From: Drechslerella dactyloides | Lineage: Eukaryota; Ascomycota; Orbiliomycetes; Orbiliales; Orbiliaceae | Direction of reading: 5' to 3' | DNA: 64,000 bases | Assembly (NCBI GenBank): GCA_020064725.1 | Contig: JAGTWJ010000019.1 | Coordinates: forward strand, 620,001-684,000 | Shown: in pieces, positions 49,601-63,200 of the stretch | Layout of the letters: every line of letters starts with the position of its first letter | Numbering within the stretch: the stretch's first letter is position 1 | Translations under genes and position numbers: made by a program | The notes under the pieces: generated by a model | Told to the model about the DNA's origin: nothing | What the model saw: the letters and a program-made list of their open reading frames with translations, nothing else | Databases searched by the model: none

Positions 49601-51123
49601 TCTTGCTGTGGCGCTTGGTGATCTTAATAGGAATAAATTTCTCGGCTCGCTTCCTGGTGACTTCACGAGCGGTGTTGGTAAACTCTTTGACATTTTCGTC
49701 CCAGGTAGAGAAGATGCTGTCCGCGACGTTCATCAGGGATTCAAAATCTCTATACTCCATATGCATCAATCGCCTTCCAGACAGAAGTTCGTGCAATCGA
49801 TCATCGAGGTCTCCTGAAATAGCTTCGACAAGAGGCAAGGCTCTCCTGATAGGATAGCTTGTGATTCTCAGCTTTTTGTTGATATGACCGAAGATTTTGA
49901 CCAAAGCTTCCTGGACTTTGGCAAGCGAGGTTGCGGAAAGGAGCTCGTCCAGTGGAAAATCACGCATAAGTTGATTGTACTTTTGGACTGTATCGGAGGC
50001 TTCTTTCAGGCCAGTGTCGGCAATGAACGACACCGTAGCATGGAAGCGTTTGGCATGTCGAAGAATTTCAAGGGTCAGAAGAACGCCTTCTCCTCGAAGC
50101 TGTTCTTCGATGCCTTCCAAGGCAGACTCCATATTGAGCCAAAAGTTGATCTCCTGTGTCGCGCTACCAGAATCCGCATCTCTCTGCATCTTGGTAATCG
50201 TCTGGATAGACTTGATCCACGAGTTGACTGTAGATTGCAATTGGTTCAGAAACATCGAATCATTCACGATGGTAGAGGGGATCATATCCAGAGACGGCTT
50301 CTGGCCTTTTGAGGCCGCCTCTTCTATTGCCGCTTGGACAGTCGGGTGCATGACAAGCGAGAGTTCCGGAATCTCGATGTTTTGCTGCAGATGCAAAAAT
50401 GCAAGCTCCAGCTCTGCCATCTTCTTCTTTGCAGCGGGGATACCTGACTTTGACTCATTGTCGGCATACCGACTGCCGGAACTTGCCTGGGTAGCACTCT
50501 TCCCGCTCTGCGACTGGTTGGCTTTGACATAGGCATCGAAATAAGGCACCAGAGCGTGGTGCATAACTGAGTGCAAGATCTCGTAGGGCGAATTCCCAGG
50601 TAAATTGAGAATCTGCAGCTGGCTAGCGAGCGGTATCGTAGCTTCGAGGGCGGTGGGACGTTTGATCAACGCTACAGTCGCCACAGTAAGGAGGGAAGTG
50701 GAAAGTTCTGAGGTAATCGAATATCGATATTGAGGGGTAGCGGATCCTGTTGACAGGTCATTAGACTGGTCCAGAGTATACGATATACACGATTTAAGCA
50801 GTATTCAAATATGACATACCGTCAATGCCCTCAGCAGACGGGTCCGCTGGAGTCTCGATCATGTCCTTGCAGATGTACAAGACCGTCGGACCCTCGCCGC
50901 AGAACCGCGAGCAGCGAAGCAGCGTGTCCGAATAGTGAGATCTACTCAACAGATTGCCTGCGGCTTCGAGCTCTCGCTTCGATGCGCCGAGGGTAACGTC
51001 GACAACGTGGACGAGGTGGTCGAGCATATTGACCGGATTGGTATTCGAGGTCGAGGGGCTCGTGGAGGACGCCCCTGGTGAGGGAGACCTCCTATCGCTC
51101 CCTCGAGGAGCGAGGGTATCCAT
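37692..51123 (-). CDS. nudA: cytoplasmic dynein heavy chain (NudA type)
   Basis: Seven exons: 51123-50820, 50746-47921, 47868-47774, 47721-43937, 43877-42017, 41962-38210 and 38138-37692. Introns are 52-73 bp and all phases join; 4356 aa, the size of fungal cytoplasmic dynein 1. The first 1300 or so residues are the tail that dimerises and binds intermediate chains; the linker follows. Four P-loops mark the ring: AAA1 GPAGTGKTES near residue 1946, AAA2 GESGSGKSS near 2246, AAA3 GPPGSGKTM near 2607, AAA4 GVSGSGKTT near 2952, the last spanning the fifth intron. A long antiparallel coiled-coil stalk with the microtubule-binding tip lies at about 3170-3480, then AAA5, AAA6 and a C-terminal domain containing FNDSDYEC. 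This minus-end motor drives nuclear migration and endosome transport. It is divergent from the ARF-GEF gene, with the starts 951 bp apart. Confidence 0.97.
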
Positions 51124-52074
51124 ATTGGAGAGCGGGGAATGTTCGTGATAACGAGGAGATGTACAAGGAGAGTATCGCCGAAAATTCGAAGAGTTGTATC
51201 GTCAGGCTGCCAAAGGCATGAATTATTAGTGTATCGCCCAATCCGTGTTTACGGCCGTAGAGTTCGTGACGTGACGTGTAAGCCAGGCTATCGATCCTAG
51301 CTGACCGAACGCCAAACCGTAACCGAAAACCCGGCCGTCCGAAGCTTTAGGAGGGATTCAAGATGTCGAGAATCGGCGCGATATGATGGTAGATGGTGAG
51401 ATTCAAGGGGTAAGATTGCTGCTGTGACTGAGATTGGTCCAGACTGCGAGGTCGCGATATTTCCGGCAGACGCAGGAGATGAGGGACATTTCGCGTCCCA
51501 GTAACACCCGCTCCCTATCACCAAACAAGAGCTTAGCTTCTATCGAGCTCAAAAGCGGAGCGAGAAAGCTTTTAGCAGCCAGGGCCGTCCCACAGCAGCT
51601 CGGTCGCGATTGGCTAGCTGGCGGCTGATATGCATCTGTCGGCGCGCAGCGTTGGCAGGCTGGCAGGCTGCAGGAGCTCGAGCTAACGGCAGCCGGTCGG
51701 TCCAGCCGGCGTTAAGGCCGGCCTTGCGAACAGCTGTCTACAACTGCACATCAACACCATACCCGCCATCCCGGACCAAAAGCGAAATCCTCGGGACCAG
51801 TACCAAACGCCCCCTGAGCAGGACTGGAAACCGGGCAATTGGAGACATCGTGATTGGTCCTTCGCGTACGGAGCATCTCTTTTTCTGGAGCACGGTCTCG
51901 GTCCCGGAACTCTCGATGGAGCAGATGCCGTTGGGTTGTACGGAACGAACTTCGATATAATCTTCAAAGCCTCGCCGTTGACAGCTCGCTAGACCGCCGA
52001 CAAAAACTCGAATACACTTCAACACACCACGCGCGCGCGCACTCCCACGCAGATACACTACTCCAGTCGCCACC
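51124..52074. promoter_or_regulatory. bidirectional promoter of dynein and ARF-GEF genes
   Basis: The 951 bp between divergent start codons. It contains overlapping bZIP/CRE-like sites CGTGACGTGACGTG at 51265-51278 and three CCAAT boxes in inverted orientation (ATTGG near 51428, 51606 and 51851), a common fungal promoter element bound by the HAP-type CCAAT complex. Pyrimidine-rich sequence and ACACACCACGCGCGCGCGC lie just before the ARF-GEF start. Binding is inferred from motifs only. Confidence 0.55.
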
Positions 52075-55000
52075 ATGGAGGAAGCCAGCGGCAAGGAGCA
52101 GGATGTCCGGCTGTCGCAAGACTCCGAGGTCGCGACGGCTCAAGCAGCTGCAACACCAGCCTCGCCCTCCGCAGACGATAACGGATCGCTCAACTTCGGA
52201 CTGGTCCAGTCTCTGTACGGCAATCCTCGGGCCTCCGTCCAAGTTGCGGTCGACCCCGCTGCACTCATCACTAATGAGTGTATTACGATTACGTCTGCTA
52301 TGCGCAAAAACGCGCGGTGGGCACAGAGTTCTGTGGCAGCGATCCTGGGAGGCGGTGGCAGTGATTCCGGGCTGAATAGCCCGACTCTGGGAGTTCCCGG
52401 CGGCGCTTCGACGCCGAGGAGCGGCTCGATGGCAAGATCAGCGAGCCAAAGAACCCCTTCGATGGATAGCCGCAAGGACGCTGAGAAGCCAAACGACAAG
52501 GAGGACGGAGGACGGGGTACTCCTCCGGTGGTAGACGGGACTTTGGCTGGCAGATGGGGTCTTAGGGGAAAGCGTGGGAAGAGCATACAAGATAATCCAC
52601 TGATAGCGGCCTTCTCGAAGCTGAGAAGAGACCTCCTCGGTTGCAAAGGTACTTGATGCTTCTATGGTTACGCGTAGGATATTTCTGCTAACTTACCCAC
52701 AGATATAAGAGTCTTTGATACTCCGTCGCTATTGCATCCGTTCCTACAGGTCGTCAGATCCTCGTCGACGTCTGGACCGATTACTTCTCTCGCCCTTATC
52801 GCTATTACCAAGTTCTTTTCATATAACCTCATAACGCCGGCTTCTCCCCGTCTGCCATTAGCGATGCAGTTATTATCCTCAGCGATCACCCACTGTCGGT
52901 TCGAGGCCTCGGACTCCTCACAGGATGAGGTGGTCCTCTTGAGGATATTAAGACTTATGGAAGTGATGATGTACGGTCCAGGCTCCGGCGTTCTTGGAGA
53001 CGAAAGCGTGTGCGAAATGATGGAAACGGCATTAAGTATATGCTGCCAGATGAGGTTGTCCGAAGTTCTGCGTAGATCCGCAGAAATGAGCATGGTGACA
53101 ATGTGTCAAGTTGTTTTCGAAAAGTTGAAGCATCTTGAAGTGCCGTCGGAAGACGCACTGGGCGAGAATACGGACGCGACTGAAGAGAATAACGAGAATC
53201 TCAAAGTGGAGCCATCGGTGAATGGGGAAACTGCGGCTGCCACCCTCAACAACATTCGGCCTTCCGCAGAACTAGATCCGGAAGACGCGACACAAGACGC
53301 AGACAATCTTCAGGTCAAACCTTACTCCTTACCATCAATTCGGGAATTGTTCAGGGTACTAGTGTCATTGCTAGACCCACATAACAAGCAGCATACAGAT
53401 ACACTGCGTGTCATGGCCATGAGGATATTGGATGTGGCGTTCGAAGTTTCAGGTTCAGCCATAACCAAGCATCCGAGCCTCGCAACACTCGTTCAAGATG
53501 ATCTATGCAGATATCTTTTCCAGCTCGTCCGCTCTGACACGATGCCGATTTTACAAGAGTCGCTACGAGTAACAGGCACCCTGTTGGCTACCTCGAGATC
53601 TGGCCTAAAGCTACAGCAGGAGCTTTTCCTAGCATATGTAGTAGCATGCCTACATCCCAAAGTCGAAATACCCCGAGAAATTGGGATCGACCCAATCCTT
53701 TACGAGGGCGTGCCCCAGGCTCCCAAGCTGACCAAAGCGGCGACCACGCCGTCACAAACTGGGAGCGGGAGGAACACTCCTGTGCCGGTTAAGGAGCGGC
53801 AAAAGCTAGGATTGGAGGGCGGATCGCGGCGGCCTGACGCTAGAGAGGCCATGGTGGAGTGCATAGGAGCACTGGCCAGGATACCCAGCTTCATGGTGGA
53901 ACTCTACGTAAATTATGATTGTGATATCGATCGAACAGACCTTTGCGAAGATGTTGTTGGATTTTTGTCGAGGGTGAGGATTCTATTCGTTGAATGTGAA
54001 ATTAAATTACTGACAACCGTATCAGAATGCCTTCCCAGACTCAGCGACATGGAGTACAACAAATGTTCCACCGCTCTGTTTGGACGCACTTCTTGGATAT
54101 GTTCAGTATATCGCAGACCGCCTGGAAAGCGACCCCATAAACGAGGGCTATCCCGATTCAGCAGCCCTCAAGCAACAGCGAGAGAAGAAACAGCTTGTCA
54201 TTGCCGGTGTTTCGAAATTCAACGACTCCCCTAAGAAGGGCATTGCATTCCTCGTCCAAAACGGCATAATAAGCAGCGTGGACGACCACGTGTCGATAGC
54301 CAAATTCTTGAAGGGAACTTCGAGGGTGTCGAAGAAAATGCTAGGCGAATACCTGACAAAGAAAGACAACGGCCCCCTGTTAGACGCATATCTAGACCTC
54401 TTCAATTTCCGTGGACAACGACTCGATGAGGCCCTCAGAGACCTACTTGGTTCCTTCAGACTGCCTGGTGAAGCACCACTGATCGCGAGATTAGTAACAA
54501 TATTCTCTGAGAAGTATTTTGAAAAATCGGAAACAGATGTTATTGCAGATAAAGACGCAGTTTTCGTGTTCACCTACGCGATCATCATGCTAAACACGGA
54601 CCAGCACAACCCCACAGTCAAGGTAAGCCCTGTTTCTTAGGTGGATCTCGTTCTCGAGTATTAACATCAGTCGTATAGGTCCGTATGGCTCTGCCGGATT
54701 TTACAAAAAATCTGAGAGGCGTTAACGGTGGCAAAGACTTTCCGCCCGAGCTCCTGGAAACAATTTTCGAAACAATCAGGACCAACGAAATCATATTACC
54801 AGAAGAACACGACAACCAGCACGCCTTCGACTATGCCTGGAAGGAACTTCTCATCAAAACTCAGGGCGCAGGTGACCTTGTGCTGTGTGACACCAACATC
54901 TTCGATGCCCCGATGTTTGCAGCCACCTGGAAGCCAATCGTTGCAACACTATCCTATGTGTTCATGTCCGCTACTGATGACGCCGTGTTTACGAGGGTGA

Positions 55001-57243
55001 TCACGGGCTTTGATCAGGTAGCCAAAATAGCTGCAAAATACCAGCTGCACGAGTGCTTAGACCGGGTCATAAGATGCTTGAGTCTAATCAGCACACTGGC
55101 CACGGAGTCACCACCAAGCACAAAGCTCAATACGGAGGTGCAAGTAAATGACAATAGTGTGATGGTCAGCGAGATGGCGGTCCGTTTTGGACGCGACTTC
55201 AAAGCGCAGTTGGCCACTGTTGTCCTCTTCAGAATAATAACTGGGAAGGAGGCAGTGGTACGGGAGGGCTGGAATCAGGTCGTCCGAATATGGCTGAATC
55301 TCTTCGTCAACTCTCTGATCCCGCCCTTCTTCCTTCCCGACCAGAACTCACTGGACCTACCACCGATACCTTTACGAAACCCTTCGCATGTTATCGAAAG
55401 GAGAAATGTGTCTAAAGATGCAGGACTCTTCTCTACATTATCAAATTACCTTTCCAGCTACGCGGCGGATGACCCACCAGAGCCATCGGATGAAGAGCTG
55501 GAGAGCACGCTTTGTACCGTGGATTGTGTCAATTCCTGCTTCCTGGGAGATATTTTTGCAAATATTGTGTAAGAGCCCTTGAATCTCTCCCCCAGTTGGT
55601 GGTTTATATTGACAGATCACCACAGAGGCATGGACGAGGCTTCCACTGTCGCTCTTATGAAGGCCCTCCTATCACAACTACCAGAGGAAAGTTCGCCCGT
55701 CGTGATCATTAAGCATGAGCTGCCCGTAACACCGCAGAACGGCCAAGCCATCCCTGAACGGAAGGATCTCATCTACGATCCCGCTGTCCTCTACGTAACG
55801 GAGCTCGCTACCTGTCTTGCACTGCGGACTCCTGAAAACGTCCAGAAACTCGGCCCTGATGTCGCGGTATCTCTGCAAAACATCATCCGGGGAGCAAAGC
55901 AGGCGCATCCACTCGTCGTCGCCCGCTGCATCTACTATCTCCTCAGTATCCTCAAAGTAGGCTACGAACATGAGTTCTTGCGCGCCCCGATAATATTGCA
56001 CTCCATCGCCACGCTCGAGAAGCCTCTGCTTGACAAATGTGCTGGACCAATCGTCAAGGGCATTCACAGTTGTATCAATTCCGCGACGCCGCTGATGTCC
56101 GAGATTGTAAATTCGCCCGACTTCTGGTCACTGCTGCGGATGCTGGCGACGAACTCTGATGTTTCTGGTGAAGTTTTCGACATTCTTGAGCTTGTGGCCA
56201 TACAGAACCCAATAAACGTCACAGCAGACAACTACGTAGCGGTCGTGACGGTCTTGAACGACTTCGCGACCGCTGGCAGCATCGGCGCCAAGTTTGAGCA
56301 ACTTCAGGACCGCGTGAAGAAGGGCAAGATCACAAAGGTGTCCGAAAGACCGTAAGTAAACCACCCCATACATAAGAGACGTTACGAACCCTCGTGGTAG
56401 GCATTATTCACTGACACCTGCATCAGAGACGCGGACGTCGTCATCCGCGGCACCAAAGCCGCGCTGGGAATCTACAATTTAACCACCCGGGTACCCGCTC
56501 TGATCACCAAATCCCATCTCGAACAGACAGAAGCCTGGACGACCTACTGGTCGCCCATCTTCCAAGCCCTCTCGACGCAGTGCATCAACCCATGTCGCGA
56601 GATCCGACACAACGCGTTCAGCAGCCTCCAACGCGCGCTACTCTCCCCGGAACTCGCGAGCACTGACCACAAAGAGTGGACGGGAATCTTTGGCGACGTT
56701 ATGTTCCCACTGATCACGATGCTGCTGAAGCCCGAGGTGTACCAAAGCGATCCACGCGGGATGAGTGAGACGCGGGTACAGGCGGCAACGCTGCTGTGTA
56801 AGATTTTCCTACACTACCTGGTGTTGCTGAGCGAGTGGGAGGGCATGTTGGGACTCTGGTTGAAGATTCTGGACATCATGGACCGACTGATGAATAGCGG
56901 GCAGAGCGACCACCTGGTGCGTAACAATATTTCCTCCTTCACTCCCACCCTTTCTTCCACAAAACATGCGTTGTCCACCAAATAGAACGAGCCGACGGCT
57001 GACTCTATGCATTTCCCGCGATAACAGGAAGAAGCGGTCCCCGAGTCACTGAAGAACGTTTTGCTAGTCATGTCGAACAGCGGATTCCTAGTTCCGCCAG
57101 ACCAGCAGGAAGAAGGCAACGAGAAGCAAAAAGAGCTATGGGAGCAGACGTGGAAGAGACTAGAGCGTTTCCTGCCGGACCTGTACAAAGAATTATATCC
57201 GGATGCGACGCCGGCTGCGAAACCTGCGGAGGCGGCAGAATAG
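52075..57243 (+). CDS. geaA: Gea/GBF1-type ARF guanine-nucleotide exchange factor (Sec7 domain)
   Basis: Seven exons: 52075-52648, 52703-53973, 54026-54622, 54679-55568, 55626-56351, 56427-56916 and 57028-57243. Introns are 52-111 bp and all phases join; 1587 aa. The start is an ATG in a CACCATGG context. NECITITSAMRKNARW near residue 65 begins the DCB region and is typical of the Gea/GBF1 branch. The HUS box YVNYDCDIDRTDL lies near 596. The Sec7 domain (about 665-855) has FNFRGQRLDEALRDLLGSFRLPGEAPLI, whose Glu (near 764) is the catalytic finger that expels GDP from ARF, and AIIMLNTDQHNP. HDS helical repeats follow. It activates ARF at the early Golgi for COPI coat formation. In the brefeldin-binding strip the residues are Tyr then Ala (FTYAIIML), so drug sensitivity cannot be called from sequence. 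Confidence 0.95.
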
Positions 57244-58046
57244 CTGGGCGGCCCGGGGCTTGGTTCTACGTATGCAAGTCGCGCGAGCTTGAGGTTGCAT
57301 GCATGTATTCATGTTTGTAATTTAGCGTCTACAAACGATATTAGAAGGTGTATCCACATGAGAAACATCTGCGCCAGCTTGGATAATTGCGGTTTATTTG
57401 CAGCTCATAGGGCATTATACAACATCAATGTTCGATTTGACCCCACGCATGAAAGTTAGCCCAGGTCGTTGATCATGATGTAGAGAGGTTTGAGGGGGTC
57501 GCATTGTATACATTTAGAGATATAAGCAATAGTGCATTTATAATAGTCGACTCAGTCTAAATTTAGGACATCTTAATCCATGGTTATATATATAGTTAGA
57601 TAAATATATATATAGAAGATCTCGATTACCAATATTCATCGCTGGTTCCAAATTAGATTATATAATCAGTTGCAGCTAAGGCTCGAAGCCGCTGGATCGT
57701 GGCTACTCAAATTAGAACAGAAAGTTAACACCGCCACCAGCTAGTAATATGCTAACAGAGATTATTATACGAAGCAAATAGACCAATGCAAATGCAAATG
57801 CAACTTTTGTCTGAAAAATAAAAAACGCGGAAAAAAGTGCAAAGATAATAAGAAACAAAGATGACGCCTGATTTCGCCAAATCTATAAGTATTTATACAG
57901 TAGCTAAGCTTAGGCCGCAAAGTCGATATCGTATCGATGGCCGCTTCTGCCCAATTTTGGTCCTGCTGCTCGTCGAGTCGCTATCCGTGATGAGTCGATA
58001 TTCGTCAAAATATTCGTAAACGCCAATATTAACCCTGTTAGTCGAG
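57244..58046. other. AT-rich intergenic region, convergent 3' flanks
   Basis: Between convergent stop codons. Strongly AT-rich from about 57490 to 57880, with TA-repeat stretches at 57585-57617 (TATATATA on both sides of a short spacer). No gene is seen. Confidence 0.55.
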
Positions 58047-60268
58047 TTACGCAAAGTCGCTCTCCTTCTTGATTGGCTGGACCGGAAGCTTCTTCTGCTT
58101 TGTTCGGCCCTTCTCGGATTCCTGTTGCTAATGAGCAGTGATGTCAGCTCGCCTGCCAAATTCTAAACGATGATAACTGGATTCTGGGTACCTACCACAA
58201 TCTGATCGGGTGTAGACAACTTCTTGCCCTTGGTCGCTGCCTTGCTGTCCTTACGCCGACTCCGTAGAGGGACCTATGTGAAAGCAACCGTTTCATGAGC
58301 TTTTCGGTCTTGTGGAATTTTGATATTGGGGGAACAGACTTACCGCAACATTGTCTTCATCGCCGGCAGGCATCTTGCTGTCCTTCACTCTTCCGTTTTC
58401 ATGACCCTGATGCCAAATAAGTCGGTTAGTTGTATTGCTCTAGGTAGGTGGGATCCTGTAGATTAGACACTCACCACAACCTGGCCCTTCTTCTCTTCCT
58501 CCTCGGTAGTGATAAAACCAACACCAGGTTCCTCAACATGCGCGATTGGTCCCTCCGCGCCACCCCGTAGATCTCCCTTAGGAGTCTTGCCAGCATCTTC
58601 GGCGTCGACGTCGGCGTCGCCAACCACCTCCTTGAATTTCTTCTCTTTCAAGGCCGCATTGATGATTTCCTTTTGGTCTTTGTCCCATGTATCTTTATCT
58701 TTCTTGATGTCCCATCCTTCATCAAGTCGTGCCTTACGTTCCGCCTTTTCCTTCTCTTCCTTTTCATGAGCAACCCGCTGCTCCTCCATCTCCTTCATGT
58801 GTTTGAGATCATCCAGCGAAGGCTCGTACAGATGCCAGATCGTGTAATGCGGTAGGCCGATGACCGAGAATCCCATACGGCGACACATCTGGGGGGGTAC
58901 CCAACATAGATTAGCAACCGAATTCAATCACTAGTTAAGACTGATAGACGGCCATTAAGATATATCTCTTACCTTCCCAAATCCTTCAGTTTCCGCGTGC
59001 TTCTCAAAACTGAATGCCGGGAAATGTGCACCAGCACGGAAAACCAGTGCCTTGGCCAAAATACTAACACCACCAACCCCATCGAGCTCCATCTCGACAT
59101 CAGGGTCGCCACGAGGATCTCTCAGATAGGCCAAGTGAGGCCGCCATGTTGCGTATTCGGCATAACCCTCGACGATGACATCGTCTTCGCCAAGCTTGGA
59201 AGCCAATTCTAGGCCCGTCTCGGATTCTTGCCAAGAGTTCAGATCGTAAGGCTGCTCATTGCCGAGCCAGTCCGGGAGCGGTCGCCAGACATCTGTAAAT
59301 TGGAAATGTTAGCACTAAGTGGGGTTCTCAATGTTTGAGACGTGGCAGAGTTTCAAGCATACTTGGAACGATGACATGTTTGTTGTGCCTCATTAAATCC
59401 TCCAGGATGGTCGTTGGGGCGGTCTCCACATCTGCATCTCTCCAGTAAACCCAGCTGTGGTGAGGCTTAAGTGTCGCATTCAACAGCCAGTTTCGCGCTC
59501 TGGCCATCAATTTTCTCCGAGGCCCCTGCGCGGCGAAACCATGTCTGTTGCTGAAGTCTTGGCCAATTGTGGCTTTGAAATCCTTCTCTATCACCGTGAT
59601 CTCGCCGAACCACTGATTGTGATCTGGGTCGTTCTGCTGTTTCCGCAGCATGTCATTCAGGGAGCCCAAGGTATTATCTTTAGAGTCGGAGACCAGAAAT
59701 GCAAGGTCGATCAGATGGTGGGGGTACGTAAGGTTTCGGAGATGGCTGAAGAACATTGGTAGATGAGCCTCGGCGTCGCGGAGGGGCGAGAGAAAGAGTA
59801 TCCGTTCGCCGCGCTGCCAACCAGTCGCGCTGCCTTGGTATAACGATAGGTCATGATATTCGACGCCCGGGATGTCTTTGTAAAAGGTGTATCCGAGCCC
59901 AATGGCCGAGAACACGGCGAATCGGAACGATGGCGAGACTAGCACAGAGAACCCAAAGATTGCTACAAATGCTAGAGCGAGTTTGAGTAGGAGTCGCCGC
60001 CGTAGGTACGACGATTTTCTGTACTTTGGGTGGAATTTGGACCTACAGTTTTATTATCGGTCATGGTGGTTAGCGACAAAATCAAGGTAAATTAAAACAA
60101 TTCAAAAGCTGGCCAGCTGCGACGCCAGCTGTGAGGGATCGAGACGTACTCGTAGGGCGATATCGCGTATGCACCGTCCTTGTAGTAGCTGGCATGCCCG
60201 TTCGCGTACCCATTCGAATAGGCGTTCGAGTAGGAGGAATGGGAATGCCGGCTGATAGGTAACGACAT
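58047..60268 (-). CDS. GT62 family Golgi mannosyltransferase (Anp1/Mnn9/Van1)
   Basis: Seven exons: 60268-60150, 60042-59363, 59292-58973, 58888-58475, 58406-58344, 58273-58196 and 58121-58047; introns 68-107 bp; 582 aa. A short cytoplasmic N-terminus (SPYEY, then a basic KYRKSSYLRRR) precedes one signal-anchor helix at about 57-76, giving type II Golgi topology. The catalytic part reads FLSPLRDAEAHLPMFFSHLRNLTYP, then WRDADVET with the DxD-type metal site near 243, VIVPNVWRPLPDWLG, EGYAEYATWRPHLAYLRDP and FEKHAETEGFGKMCRRMGF. These enzymes form the mannan polymerase complexes that extend N-glycan outer chains. Which of the three subunits this is cannot be settled here. The C-terminus is long, Lys/Glu-rich, and its last three exons are tiny and all phase 0. 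Confidence 0.92.
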
Positions 60269-63200
60269 TGTGACAGAGACTGTGCACAAAAGCCTCGATG
60301 GCCCCTTCAATCCCCACTCAGGCCCCGGCTCAAGGTCAACCGACGGTCCGTCTAGTCTTGAGCAGCGGATCGCAGGCTGTCGGAGGTCGGGAGTTGTGAG
60401 GCCGAGGTCAAAGGATGGCTGATGATTGCGCGGCTGAAGGAATGCGAAGGGCGTGAGAACGAAAGCGAGAGCGTTGTATTGAGGCGGACAGGGGTAGCAG
60501 CGATGGATGTGTTGCTGGTGTCGTGGAGAGGCCACCTAAAAGCTGGCTGCTGGCTCGAGCTGTCGACCGAGTCCCGTGAGCGATGTCGACCTCACAATCA
60601 ATCCGAGCATCCGACGGGAAGGCAGGCGGGCGTCGACGGCGGCGAGGTAACGTATCGGTTCGGCCAAGCAAGGCTGCTGCGCTTCAAGACTGACTCAGGA
60701 ACAGGAGGCAATGCATTTCCAAGATCGATCGCTCCCAGACCAAGCAGCAAAATTACTCAAGCACCAGACTGGCCTGCCTGCCACGAGCGAGCGAACCCAG
60801 ATTGAAACAGAGTATCAACGAAAGACGAGAACGGATTCGAAAGCGATGCCGGCCCAGCTGGACACTATAACTATAAAGGGGGGTGGGACGATGTCAAGAG
60901 CGCTCGCCCTCCGATGCTGGCACCTCCGTGGAAAGAGGCTGATATTCCCGCCCAGGCGCGAGTCCCATGCAGGAGGGCTTCCGAGATGACACAAAAAACT
61001 GACATGATGCAGAGGCAGGCGAGGCGGGTTCAAAACGGACAAGACAACCGTCGTGGTAGGAGACTTTTGTCTGTTGCAATTGGCTGTTTCTATTCCAGGC
61101 CGCGGGCCTTCAGATGCCACCATCCGCTTTGCAGTTAGATGCCCATGGACAATGCCTTTGCGGCCTGCCGCTTACATCACCCGCCTCGCCCGTGAGTGCC
61201 TCCGCCGCGGCCAGCATGACGCAAAAGTGCCAGGGTAAAGCCAGGAGCATGCTTCCCCATCCGGGTAACTCTACGCTGCAAGCTCGAGCGTGGCTGCCGT
61301 GCCAGATGAAGCAGATCGAGTTTCAATCTTACCGCGGCTGACGAATGGTTTTCTCCATGTAACTATCGACACGTCGTATCTACAAGTGCATACGTGGATT
61401 GCAAGGTTGGCGTATCGAGTTCAGCCGTCTCGTTGATTCTCACACTGCGCTTGGTTCAGCATTTATCTCGATCCGTGGCGAAGGAATCCTTGGGTTGGGT
61501 TGCGGCACGCAGATGCAAGCCTTGAAGATCAGTTATCTTGCGATATCAAGATAAACCAAGGATTCCGTAAGCCTCCGCCAACACGCATAGGGAGCGCTAA
61601 GCTTTGAGTGCCCAGGTTGAGCTTTGCCCAAAAGAAAGTATTTTACGATTAGGTCTTTTATCGGAAAGTCAGCGTCCCCGAAACTAGGTCTTCTTCCCAA
61701 GGCTAAAACTCTTTCCAGGAGATTGGACATACTTAGGCAATTACATGCCTTCTCGCGATGCATCAAATGGGAGGTGTGCAAGCGACACAATCAACAATTC
61801 ATATTTGGTACCTGAATGCCGACGTCGACGGCGAGACAACTATAATATATCCCGGATATGCATTGATCTGTACCCGGAAAACCCGCAGGACGTCCTCAAC
61901 GTTCGAACTGAAAACCCTGGCCAGGGTCAAAGAGTCTTGTTGGTTTTAGAAAAGATTTGCATTCTCATTCTCGATGGGCACCTTACGACTGCGGCTAGCG
62001 GTATGCAATCCAAATCGAAGATCCCCGAGCTATCTGATATCCCATGTCAGCCCAGGTTGGCAGCTTTCCTTTAAGGTAATACAGAATCCAAGAGCTCCCC
62101 TGAGCAGTAGTCTCGAGGATGCTGGGCCTGAACTACCTGAACAGGGTAATTCGTCATCCTAAGCCGGGTTATTAACATGGACGTGTCAGAAAGTTTAAAT
62201 CGACCTATCAGTAGACTGGGAATTCGCGTCGCGTATGTTACCGCGTTCATCATTTGGCCAGCCCAGTTCCGCCAAAGCTAGGGCTAATGCATTGATAGTG
62301 CAGCGCCATAACGACTGAAATCAGATTCTCACCCTGATGTTGCGCAATATTGAGATGAGCGAGGCTGGAAAACAGAGATGCCATCTTCTGGAAAAGTCTC
62401 CACGCCATGGCCAATGCTGGAGCGCCACGGCGCCGGCCAACTGACTAGCACGGATTGACTGAGAAATCAATCGAGCAGCGGTCGAAGATTGGACTTGGGC
62501 TGTCCAGCCGGTCACCAAATTGGGCATCAAAATGGGTCTGTGTTGAGATCCAGACCGTCCGATGCTCTGTTAACTCCGGCTTTTCGAAAAGCCTCCCACC
62601 CTCCCGCTCGATCGGTGGGTCTCCGTGATAAGTCTTCTACTGGAGGGCCAATCAGAATGTCATATTCGTGAGATACCAGTGCAGTTTTCCAAGTGTCAGA
62701 CCCGACAACTGCAGCATTCACCCTTGGCGCTCACTAGGTGCATGCTCTCAGCACCGATTTGTCCGTCTCGTGTAACATACCCAGCATGTTCACGCTGGAA
62801 AAGTCCCTATTCAGATAAGGCTCAGCTTTTCCCACATCAATCTGAGTTGTCGATATCACATTTTCCAACTCGAAAGCACACCTTTGACGCTGAAATTTCC
62901 CAGGTGCAGCGGCGATCCGGGCAGAAAAGACGGAATACTTTTCCGGGGAGCAGACCAACCGCCAAGCGGTGTTACACATGGCACGGCCTCCCGTTCCTCT
63001 TATTGTGGACCAGTCACGGAGCCCCGCTTGTTGCGAGGCTGACCACTTTCGCCTCAGGAGACCTGGCTCTATATAAAAAGCCGGGACGCAAACGGGGCGG
63101 CCCGCTAGAGGTTCCATCTCGCATTCCATCTCATATCACGGCCTCTATAGCTAGCCTACCCTCTCGATTTGCTCTACAAAAATTACAGAGGCCTTCATTT

